The translations under genes and the position numbers were made by a program. The notes beneath the pieces were generated by a model that did no database searches, was not told the DNA's origin, and was given only the letters and a program-made list of their open reading frames with translations. Source: Rheinheimera sp. (GTDB lineage Bacteria; Pseudomonadota; Gammaproteobacteria; Enterobacterales; Alteromonadaceae). From it: a stretch of 64,000 nt of DNA. Positions 19,828-27,248 of the stretch are shown piece after piece (within the stretch, counting starts at the first letter, position 1; each line of letters opens with the position of its first letter). The stretch spans positions 1,054,001-1,118,000 of the forward strand of contig NZ_JAUYGV010000006.1 of the NCBI RefSeq assembly GCF_030690345.1. The letters are read 5' to 3'.

Positions 19828-20926
19828 ATGTTTGAAGTTAATCCGGTGTACAACAGCATTAAAGATCTTACTGAACGCACGAATGTGCTTCGGGGGTATC
19901 TTTGACTACGATGGCAAAAAAGAACGCTTAGAAGAAGTCTCGCGCGAGCTGGAAGATTCAGCTATCTGGAATACGCCGGATAAAGCCCAGGCGCTGGGTA
20001 AAGAGCGTTCAGCACTGGAGCAGGTGGTAGGCACCATCGACAAGCTCGACCGTGGTCTGGAAGACGTGGCCGGCCTGGTAGAGCTGGCAGTAGAAGCTGA
20101 CGACGAAGAAACCTTTGAAGAAGCGAAAACCGAGCTGGCCGATTTAGACAAACAGCTGAGCCTGCTGGAATTTCGCCGTATGTTCTCCGGCAAAAATGAT
20201 CAGAACCATTGCTATCTGGATATACAATCCGGCTCCGGCGGTACTGAAGCCCAGGACTGGGCCAGCATTTTAATGCGTATGTACCTGCGCTGGGGTGAAG
20301 ATAAAGGCTTTAAACCCGAGTTGTACGAAGTGACCGACGGTGATGTGGCCGGCATTAAAGGTTGTACCATTAAATTTACCGGCGAATACGCCTACGGCTG
20401 GCTGCGCACCGAAACCGGCGTACACCGCCTGGTACGTAAAAGTCCGTTCGACAGTGGTAACCGCCGCCATACTTCGTTTGCCTCGGTGTTTGTCTCGCCG
20501 GAGATTGATGATGATATCGAAATTGATATCAATCCGGCCGATTTACGTATCGATACCTACCGCGCCTCGGGTGCCGGTGGTCAGCACGTTAACCGTACCG
20601 ACTCCGCTGTGCGTATTACTCACTTACCCACTAACATCGTGGTGCAGTGTCAGAACGATCGCTCGCAGCATAAAAACCGCGACAACGCCTACAAGCAATT
20701 GCGCGCCAAGCTGTATGAATTTGAGCTGCAAAAGCAAAATGCCGAGAAACAAGCGCTGGAAGATACCAAGTCGGATATCGGCTGGGGTAGCCAGATCCGC
20801 TCTTACGTGCTGGATGATTCGCGCATTAAAGACTTACGTACCGGTATCGAAACCCGCAACACCCAATCGGTGTTAGACGGCGATCTGGACAAATTTATTG
20901 AAGCTAGCTTAAAAGCCGGGCTGTAA
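19828..20926 (+). CDS. prfB: Peptide chain release factor 2 (with +1 frameshift)
   Basis: RF2 reads UGA and UAA stops. The gene starts at ATG 19828 ([18 protein letters not shown]), runs 25 codons to CTT TGA at 19900-19905, and continues in the +1 frame from GAC at 19904, giving 365 residues, the E. coli length. The codon-recognition motif SPF ([14 protein letters not shown]) and the catalytic GGQ ([16 protein letters not shown]) are intact. The residue before SGAGGQ is Ala, as in most bacteria, unlike the Thr of E. coli K-12. lysS follows after 39 bp, the E. coli order. Confidence 0.96.
19892..19906 (+). promoter_or_regulatory. Programmed +1 ribosomal frameshift site of prfB
   Basis: An internal Shine-Dalgarno-like G run (GGGGG, 19892-19896) precedes TATCTTTGAC: CTT at 19900-19902, in-frame TGA at 19903-19905, then C. 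Slow termination at UGA C when RF2 is scarce lets the ribosome slip one base, so RF2 controls its own synthesis. This is the classical arrangement known from E. coli. Confidence 0.95.
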
Positions 20927-20965
20927 TGTTTACTTTAACTTTTTCTCTCAATCAGGAAACGCACT

Positions 20966-22486
20966 ATGTCTGACCAACAGCAACCACAAGAAGAAATTCA
21001 AGACGTAAATAAACTGATTGCTGAGCGAAAACACAAGCTAGCCGGTCTGCGTGCAGACGGCTTTATGTTCCCGAACGATTTTCGCCGTGACAGCATATCC
21101 TCAGACGTGATTGCCAAGTACGACCACTTAACTAAAGAAGAGCTGGAAGCGCAAAAGATTACCGTAAGCTTAGGCGGCCGTATTATGACGCGCCGTATTA
21201 TGGGTAAAGCCAGCTTTACCACTATTGCTGATATGGGCGGCAAAATTCAGCTGTATGTGGCGCGCGACAGCCTGGCTGAGGGTGTGTACAACGACCAGTT
21301 TAAAAAGTGGGATTTAGGCGACATTATCGGTGCTACCGGCCATTTGTTTAAAACCCAAACCGGCGAGCTTACGGTATGGTTAAGCGATATCCGCCTGCTA
21401 ACCAAAGCCCTGCGGCCGTTGCCGGATAAATTCCACGGCTTAACCGATAACGAAGCGCGTTACCGCCAGCGTTATCTGGACCTTATCTCCAACGAGCAAT
21501 CGCGTAAAACCTTTTTAGTGCGCAGCAAAACCGTGGCTTATATCCGTCGCTTTTTTAACGACGAAGGCTTCTTAGAAGTTGAAACGCCGATGCTGCAGGC
21601 CATTCCCGGCGGTGCTTCGGCGCGGCCGTTTGAAACGCACCATAATGCGCTGGATATGCAAATGTTTTTGCGTATCGCGCCCGAGCTGTATTTAAAGCGC
21701 TTGGTAGTTGGCGGCTTTGAAAAAGTGTTTGAGTTAAATCGTAACTTCCGTAACGAAGGCGTATCAACGCGCCACAACCCGGAATTTACCATGCTGGAAT
21801 TCTACTGGGCTTACGCCGATTACAACGACCTGATGGATTTAACCGAAAAGTTATTCCGTGGCCTGGCGGAACACGTGCTGGGCAGCACTGAAGTGCCATA
21901 CCAGGGCGAAGTGTTCGACTTTGGCAAGCCGTTTGCGCGCATGTCGGTTACCGAGTCTATTTTGCACTACAACCCGACTGTGACTAAAGAGCAGTTAGCA
22001 ACACGTGAGTCGGTAGCAGAGCTGGCCAAGAGCCTGGGTATTGAAGTTAAAGCCAACTATGGCCATGGCCGTATTCTAATGGAAGTGTTTGACGAGCTGG
22101 TAGAAACCAAGCTGCGCCACCCAACCTTTATTACTGAATACCCGGCTGAAGTGTCACCGCTGGCGCGCCGTAATGACCATAACCCGGAAATTACCGACCG
22201 TTTCGAGTTCTTTATCGGTGGCCGCGAGCTGGGTAACGGCTTTAGCGAGTTAAACGATGCTGAAGACCAGGCCGAGCGTTTCCGCCATCAGGTAGCACAA
22301 AAAGACGCCGGTGATGACGAAGCCATGTTCTACGACGAAGACTTCGTTACCGCGCTGGAGCACGGTTTACCACCAACAGCAGGCCAGGGTATCGGCATCG
22401 ACCGCCTGGTAATGTTACTGGCCGACGCCGCCTCTATCCGCGACGTTATCCTGTTTCCGCATATGCGTATTCATCACGAGAAGTAA
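20966..22486 (+). CDS. lysS: Lysyl-tRNA synthetase (class II)
   Basis: Charges tRNA-Lys. An N-terminal OB-fold anticodon-binding domain (about residues 60-150) precedes a class II catalytic core with motif 2 in [20 protein letters not shown] and motif 3 in [13 protein letters not shown]. The 506-residue length is usual. It lies directly downstream of prfB and ends in a strong terminator. Confidence 0.97.
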   Translation: MSDQQQPQEEIQDVNKLIAERKHKLAGLRADGFMFPNDFRRDSISSDVIAKYDHLTKEELEAQKITVSLGGRIMTRRIMGKASFTTIADMGGKIQLYVARDSLAEGVYNDQFKKWDLGDIIGATGHLFKTQTGELTVWLSDIRLLTKALRPLPDKFHGLTDNEARYRQRYLDLISNEQSRKTFLVRSKTVAYIRRFFNDEGFLEVETPMLQAIPGGASARPFETHHNALDMQMFLRIAPELYLKRLVVGGFEKVFELNRNFRNEGVSTRHNPEFTMLEFYWAYADYNDLMDLTEKLFRGLAEHVLGSTEVPYQGEVFDFGKPFARMSVTESILHYNPTVTKEQLATRESVAELAKSLGIEVKANYGHGRILMEVFDELVETKLRHPTFITEYPAEVSPLARRNDHNPEITDRFEFFIGGRELGNGFSELNDAEDQAERFRHQVAQKDAGDDEAMFYDEDFVTALEHGLPPTAGQGIGIDRLVMLLADAASIRDVILFPHMRIHHEK

Positions 22487-22503
22487 GCTTATTTACTGAC
22501 GTG

Positions 22504-22532
22504 AAAAGCCAGACCTTGTGTCTGGCTTTTTT
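22504..22532 (+). terminator. Rho-independent terminator after lysS
   Basis: Perfect stem AAAAGCCAGAC / GTCTGGCTTTT with loop CTTGT, then a T run. It ends the prfB-lysS unit. Confidence 0.9.
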
Positions 22533-22753
22533 GTTTTTAGCGCTGAACGCCGCCAGCTCAAGAGTTTCAATCCTGTAGTTTGCAGCAGCATAATTTTATA
22601 CAAGATAAAAATGCTTGATTTACATTCATCTGGCGCCATAGACTGGAGCTAATTTTGCAACTTGCGGGATCTGCAACACGCAACTCGCGGGTTCTGATCC
22701 TTTGAATAAGCTGGTAGGCAATGAAAACATCGTTCAAGTTATAGAGAATTGAT

Positions 22754-23338
22754 ATGGAATTTATACAGAAGAAAAAATCGAATAAACATACATTCACACT
22801 GCATGATGATTATTTCAATTTTGCTTATGAAGATAAGTCTGGCTCCGGAGATACTGACTTCGACTATGCGGATTTTCCTCAAAAGTCGTCAGTTCAGATT
22901 GAGCAGAATGAATGGCTGAGAAATGTTGGCTATCTTTGGATAGCACTAGGTGTATTTCAGCTCGGTTATGCTATTTATACTGAGGCATCCTTGTCCGGAA
23001 AGGGGTTCTGGATCTTCATTGGCGCTGTATGTGCAATTTGGGCATATTTCTCAAAGGTCAAGTACACGGTTTTTCGTTCTGAACGCGGTAATATATTTAT
23101 AATTCAAGACAAAAATCATGACGAAATAATTAAGCAACTAAATATCAGAAAGAAATCACAGCTCTTGAAATGGTATGGCGATGTAAATCCAGACAACGAG
23201 CTTAAAAACGAAATAAAAAAATTCAATTGGCTTGTGGACCAGGGTGTACTAACAAAGGAAGAGTCTGAGAAAAAAATAGCTCAGGCGGAACTCCTGAAAA
23301 AAGACAACTTTGAGCTTCCGGGCGAGAGGTTGAACTAA
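22754..23338 (+). CDS. Unknown membrane protein with SHOCT-like C-terminus
   Basis: I do not recognise this 194-residue protein. The N-terminal 50 residues are charged. Two adjacent membrane segments occupy about 55-72 (VGYLWIALGVFQLGYAIYT) and 82-98 (FWIFIGAVCAIWAYF). The end, KKFNWLVDQGVLTKEESEKK, resembles a SHOCT oligomerisation motif. The gene is visibly more AT-rich than its neighbours, starts about 16 bp after a GTTATAG, and its stop is immediately followed by an attC-like palindrome. The three facts together suggest a mobile gene cassette. Without a database search no role can be given. Confidence 0.65.
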   Translation: MEFIQKKKSNKHTFTLHDDYFNFAYEDKSGSGDTDFDYADFPQKSSVQIEQNEWLRNVGYLWIALGVFQLGYAIYTEASLSGKGFWIFIGAVCAIWAYFSKVKYTVFRSERGNIFIIQDKNHDEIIKQLNIRKKSQLLKWYGDVNPDNELKNEIKKFNWLVDQGVLTKEESEKKIAQAELLKKDNFELPGERLN

Positions 23339-23339
23339 T

Positions 23340-23408
23340 GCCTAACAAAGTACTGCTAGGTACAAACTTACGCTACGCTTCGCTTTGCCTAAGAGCACTG
23401 CGTTATGT
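23340..23408 (+). other. Integron attC-like imperfect palindrome
   Basis: The element begins one base after the stop codon at 23338. The outer boxes are GCCTAAC (23340-23346, fits RYYYAAC) and GTTATGT (23402-23408, fits GTTRRRY at six of seven positions). The inner arms AAAGTACTGCTAGG and CCTAAGAGCACTGC pair imperfectly, leaving a central TACGCTACGCTTCGC region. Total length of 69 bp fits known attC sites (about 57-140 bp). No integrase is in the window. The folding and identity are inferred by eye. Confidence 0.45.
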
Positions 23409-23457
23409 GCGCATATATCAACGTCGTGTTAGTAACTGAAATATAAAAGGATGTATC

Positions 23458-23943
23458 TTGAAGAAGCTCGTATTGGTTTTATCGTTTATCTCAGGTTCGT
23501 TAATTGCCCAGGAAAGCACTTTTGACAGTCAATATTCTGTTGGTGTTGGTATGGGAGCTGCTTACAGTGGATTAGGCGCAAATTTCGCTCTTTTATCGAA
23601 GACCGACATGAAGTATGTCTCAGTCGGCTGTGTTGAATATAGTTCAAGATATGGCTCAACTTGCGGCTTCGGAGTCGGCTGGATAGTAACTGATCTATTT
23701 GATTCTGATTCAAATAAGCATGGCCTTGGTGTCTATGCAACCAAAGCAGGGCATGAGGTTTACGCGACTACGGAAAACTTTAATATTAAAGAAAATGAAT
23801 ATTATGGTGCCGGCGTTAGTTATACCTACTTTATGAATGGTATTGATAAACCCGGCTTTAATTTTGGCATCTCCGCTCATGCAACAAATGCCAAATATGA
23901 TGAAAAAATTAATGGTTTTTTACAGGTTGGCTATCAGTTTTAA
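23458..23943 (+). CDS. Small secreted/outer-membrane beta-barrel-like protein
   Basis: 161 residues from a TTG start with AAAGGATG upstream. The N-terminus KKLVLVLSFISGSLIAQ is a signal peptide. The rest alternates short aromatic and glycine-rich strands (SVGVGMGAAYSGLGANF, YYGAGVSYTYF) and ends in GFLQVGYQF, with the C-terminal Phe favoured by outer-membrane barrels. The family is not recognised. It is AT-richer than core genes and follows the attC-like site, so it may be a second captured gene. Confidence 0.6.
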   Translation: MKKLVLVLSFISGSLIAQESTFDSQYSVGVGMGAAYSGLGANFALLSKTDMKYVSVGCVEYSSRYGSTCGFGVGWIVTDLFDSDSNKHGLGVYATKAGHEVYATTENFNIKENEYYGAGVSYTYFMNGIDKPGFNFGISAHATNAKYDEKINGFLQVGYQF

Positions 23944-23992
23944 TGCATAACATGTATGAGCCTTCCCGGAGTCAATAGGTAAAACCGCTTTT

Positions 23993-24012
23993 CTGGCCGC
24001 GTTAGCGGCCAG
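23993..24012. terminator. Perfect hairpin, possible terminator
   Basis: CTGGCCGC - GTTA - GCGGCCAG is a perfect 8-bp stem with a 4-base loop. It lies between the converging beta-barrel gene and the serine hydrolase gene. It has no T run on the plus side, so intrinsic termination is uncertain; a T-rich stretch (CTTTTC) precedes it on the minus-strand exit. Confidence 0.5.
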
Positions 24013-24046
24013 TTGATTGTCCATCAGCAATATCGTTACCAAGCGA

Positions 24047-25201
24047 CTAATCTGGCAGTGCCGCTAATACTTTACCCACCAGCTGGTTTAGCTCGTCACC
24101 ATTGCCAATCCAGCGTGTGACTATTAACAAGTCATTTTGCTGATCGATATAAATCACATTACGACCAGCGCCCTGAAAGGTGACTGCGCTCTCGGGGGCA
24201 TTGGGCAAGGCTTTACGGCCCGGGTTTAAAAACCAGTTGGCAAAGCCGTATTCGGCATTGGCGCTACCGCCGGTGCGCGCTAGCGCTATCCAGTCTTTGC
24301 TCACCAGTTGCTGGTCCTCCCATTGGCCATCACGCAAAAACAGATAACCAAAGCGGGCTAAATCCCAGGCGTTGATAAAAATGCCGCCGCCCCAGTGGCC
24401 ACCGCCTGATACCGACTGCACCTGCTGGCCGTCGAGCTCAACCCAGCTATTATCATAGCCGTACCAGCGCCAGGTAGAGGAGGCGCCTATCGGCTGCATA
24501 ATCTGTTGGTTTAACACCTCGGGCAGCGGTTTGCGCCAGACATACAAGGTGGATAGTGCCAGTAGGTTTATCCGCACATCGTTGTATTTGTAATGCGTGC
24601 CCGGTGTACGTAATGGCCGCTTGGGCCAGTCGGCCGGGGTTTTACCCTCGGGCCTGTCGGCCCAGTCGGGTTTACCCCACAGCGTGCCTTGCCAGTCACT
24701 GGTTTGCCGTAGCAAATGCTCCCAGCGGATTTTGCTGTTGTGCTCCCCTTCATAAAGCGCAGTGCCATGTGGCATATAAGGGCCAACCTTATCCTGCAGG
24801 TTGGCAATCAGGCCCTGTTGCCAGGCTAAACCGGTGACGGTAGTTAAAAAGGTTTTCGCGATACTGTGCGTCATATCCACGCTGTCGACCTCGCCCCAGC
24901 GGGCGATCAGCTTACCTTTATAAATAATCAGGCCATTGGCTGCGGCACGCACGCCCATTGGGCCAATGATCTGATCATAGGGCTCTCTGGCGCCAAAGGT
25001 AGTGGCCTGCACTATGGCTTGATCTTTTGCCGCCGGGTTTTCGCTGGCGATGGCATAGTCAACGGCCGCGGCCAGCTTGCCGGCATCCACCCCCAGCGCT
25101 TGCGGCGATGCCGCTGCCCAGTCGCCACGAGGCGGGTAGTAGGTTTGCGCCGAAAGCGGCAGCGCCAACAGCGCCAGTAATAAGGTAAAAGTACAACGCA
25201 C
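24047..25201 (-). CDS. Serine hydrolase, beta-lactamase/class C-like, exported
   Basis: Penicillin-binding-protein-like serine hydrolase of 384 residues. The GTG start at 25201 is preferred because AGGAG lies seven bases before it and it directly opens a signal peptide (RCTFTLLLALLALPLSAQ). The nucleophile motif SxxK is in MTHSIAKTF, the YxN-type motif is in HYKYNDVR, and GGGHWGGG probably replaces the KTG/HxG motif. An ATG at 25276 would add 25 residues before the signal. The substrate is unknown; members include esterases and peptidases. Confidence 0.85.
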   Translation of the reverse strand: MRCTFTLLLALLALPLSAQTYYPPRGDWAAASPQALGVDAGKLAAAVDYAIASENPAAKDQAIVQATTFGAREPYDQIIGPMGVRAAANGLIIYKGKLIARWGEVDSVDMTHSIAKTFLTTVTGLAWQQGLIANLQDKVGPYMPHGTALYEGEHNSKIRWEHLLRQTSDWQGTLWGKPDWADRPEGKTPADWPKRPLRTPGTHYKYNDVRINLLALSTLYVWRKPLPEVLNQQIMQPIGASSTWRWYGYDNSWVELDGQQVQSVSGGGHWGGGIFINAWDLARFGYLFLRDGQWEDQQLVSKDWIALARTGGSANAEYGFANWFLNPGRKALPNAPESAVTFQGAGRNVIYIDQQNDLLIVTRWIGNGDELNQLVGKVLAALPD

Positions 25202-25248
25202 AGTAAGCTCCTGTTTGATAACACTGCAACAGCCATAGTGGCTCCGCA

Positions 25249-26385
25249 TTAATTTTCGCTGTTTACTGTAAGCCACGGATTGCTGTAAGCCGGGTTGGTA
25301 ATAAACTGCTCGTCACTCAGGCTGTGTAAAAACGCCAGCAGTGCCTGTTTTTCTGCAGCTGTTAAATCAAAACCGCGCACAAAACCACTTTTGCCCGGGT
25401 GCTGCCGGCCATCGCTGGTTTCGCCGTTTAGCGTGCTGACTAAACCGCCGGCGGCATAAAAATCAATCACCTCGGCTAATGTCGCCAGGCTGCCATCGTG
25501 CATATAGGGCGCGCTGTAAGCGACATTTCTCAGCGTCGGCGCGCGAAAGCGGCCATCGTCTGCCGGGTTTAAGCTTAGCTCGCTTAAACCGGTATCGTGC
25601 TGCGGATAGCCTTTGCCGGCTAAATCTGCCCGGCTGACATAATACAAGCCGGTGTTATGAAATGGCCGCCGGTCCAGCGGCTGGCGCTGGTGGCTGGTAG
25701 CCTGGGTAAAGTTAAAGCCACCATGGCAGTGGTGGCATTCCAGTTTTTCTGAGAAAAACAAATTCAGCCCGAGTAATTCTTGTTCGGTTAGCGCGCTGTC
25801 GTCCTGCTGATAGGCGTAGCGGTCAAAACGCGAGTTAACCGACAATAAGCTGCGGCTAAAGCTGGCCAGGGCGTCAATAACACGGCGAAAATCCGCCCGG
25901 CTGTCGCCAAAGGCGGCACTAAACAGTTCGGGGTAGGGCGCACGCTTTAAACGGGCTAAAATCTGCTGTTCGTGGCCGCCGGCGCCAAGCTCTATCGGGT
26001 TGTCGCCAAACAGTGGCATAAGCAATTGGCTTTCAATATGCGTCAGGCCATCGTGCGCCCAGGTCAAAGTGTTGTTATAAGCGATATTGACCAGCGCTGA
26101 GGCATTACGCCGGTGCGATTGACCTGTGCTGCCGACCGACACTTTCAGTGGCTGGGCAAAGGCATATTGCTGCTGATGGCAACCGGCACAGCTTTGCTGC
26201 TGATTGGCAGACAAGGCTGTGTCATAAAACAGATGCCTGCCCAGTTCTACCTTGGCCGCGCTCATCGGGTTATCGGCCGGCACTATCGGCAGTGGAAAGC
26301 CCTCAGGCAACGGCCACTGATAGGCCGGCTCTGGCTTGCTGCAGCCGGCCAGCATAACCAGCAGCAACAGTATGGCGCACCTCAT
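25249..26385 (-). CDS. Di-heme cytochrome c peroxidase family protein (MbnH-like)
   Basis: The protein is a 378-residue lipoprotein: signal MRCAILLLLVMLAGC with lipobox. It has two c-type heme sites, SCAGCHQQ near residue 70 and CHHCHGGF near 210, and the downstream YMHDGSLATLAEVI and GKSGFVRGF segments of the MauG/BCCP superfamily. Its ATG overlaps the stop of the MbnP-like gene (ATGA), and in methanotrophs MbnH oxidises a tryptophan of MbnP to kynurenine. The partner gene here keeps conserved tryptophans, so the same oxidation is a reasonable inference. Confidence 0.85.
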   Translation of the reverse strand: MRCAILLLLVMLAGCSKPEPAYQWPLPEGFPLPIVPADNPMSAAKVELGRHLFYDTALSANQQQSCAGCHQQQYAFAQPLKVSVGSTGQSHRRNASALVNIAYNNTLTWAHDGLTHIESQLLMPLFGDNPIELGAGGHEQQILARLKRAPYPELFSAAFGDSRADFRRVIDALASFSRSLLSVNSRFDRYAYQQDDSALTEQELLGLNLFFSEKLECHHCHGGFNFTQATSHQRQPLDRRPFHNTGLYYVSRADLAGKGYPQHDTGLSELSLNPADDGRFRAPTLRNVAYSAPYMHDGSLATLAEVIDFYAAGGLVSTLNGETSDGRQHPGKSGFVRGFDLTAAEKQALLAFLHSLSDEQFITNPAYSNPWLTVNSEN

Positions 26386-27167
26386 TGCATACTCCAGCCC
26401 TGCGGCAGGGCACCTATACCCAGCCGGGGTAGCAGGGTTTGGCAACTTAAGCGGTTAGGATCTGACATACAATGGTTGTCGGCGCTGAGGTTTACCCCGG
26501 CCAGTATCGGCGCTAAATCCAGTATCAGTTGCTGTCCGGGTAGATAATCCAGGTTTATAGTTACGCGGTTAGGCTTGTTACAATCTGCTTCCGGTGCGCG
26601 CATCGGGCTGGCCGAGCGGCAACCGGTCGCGCCCAGATGCAATGACCACTGCTGAGCCGGCTGTGCAGTGCTGTGTATGTCCAGCCGCAAATATTTATAA
26701 CCCTGCTGCCAGCTCCAGAACATATCGCTTTGATTCAGCGGTGCCGCCGCGCGCAGCGGATCCTGATGATTTAACACTGCGGGTACACCAAGTGTAAAAC
26801 TCAGCTGACCGGCAGCAAGTGGCGTAGCGAACTGTAGCTGCCAATTATCGGCACCATCACATACGGTGCCCAGCAGGGCAATATCAGCTTGCTGATGCAG
26901 CGCCGCTGTATCCAGCAGCAGTGGCCTGTTGTTCAGCCGGAAATTGCTGACATAGAGCTGAAATTGCTGCAGCTGCCATACTCTTCCTGCCTGGCTGATA
27001 GCCTTGTCTGTAAGGCTAACGGCTTCGTCTGTCAGGCTAAAGACGCTGTCACAGCTCAACGGCTTATCGTTGACACGCAATTGCAACGTTAAGGTTGATG
27101 TGCTGCCGGGTGCCGGATTACAGCCGGTCAATATCCACCACAGCAAAAGCAGGCTTGCTCGTAACAT
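26382..27167 (-). CDS. MbnP-like periplasmic copper-binding lipoprotein
   Basis: 261 residues from ATG 27167, whose N-terminus MLRASLLLLWWILTGC is a lipoprotein signal; an in-frame start at 27221 would add an unlikely leader. The family core is LGVPAVLNHQDPLR and NQSDMFWSWQQGYKYLRLD, a WxWxxGYK block typical of MbnP. Several Cys, including HLGATGC, are present. It is translationally coupled to the MbnH-like di-heme gene. The likely role is extracytoplasmic copper handling, known for the methanotroph relatives, not shown here. Confidence 0.82.
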   Translation of the reverse strand: MLRASLLLLWWILTGCNPAPGSTSTLTLQLRVNDKPLSCDSVFSLTDEAVSLTDKAISQAGRVWQLQQFQLYVSNFRLNNRPLLLDTAALHQQADIALLGTVCDGADNWQLQFATPLAAGQLSFTLGVPAVLNHQDPLRAAAPLNQSDMFWSWQQGYKYLRLDIHSTAQPAQQWSLHLGATGCRSASPMRAPEADCNKPNRVTINLDYLPGQQLILDLAPILAGVNLSADNHCMSDPNRLSCQTLLPRLGIGALPQGWSMQ

Positions 27168-27248
27168 GAATATACACTTGCATAGTAAATACATTAAGAC
27201 TAACAATACCGTAGTTTGCAAAACCGGTCGACGGACAAGGTAGCCATA

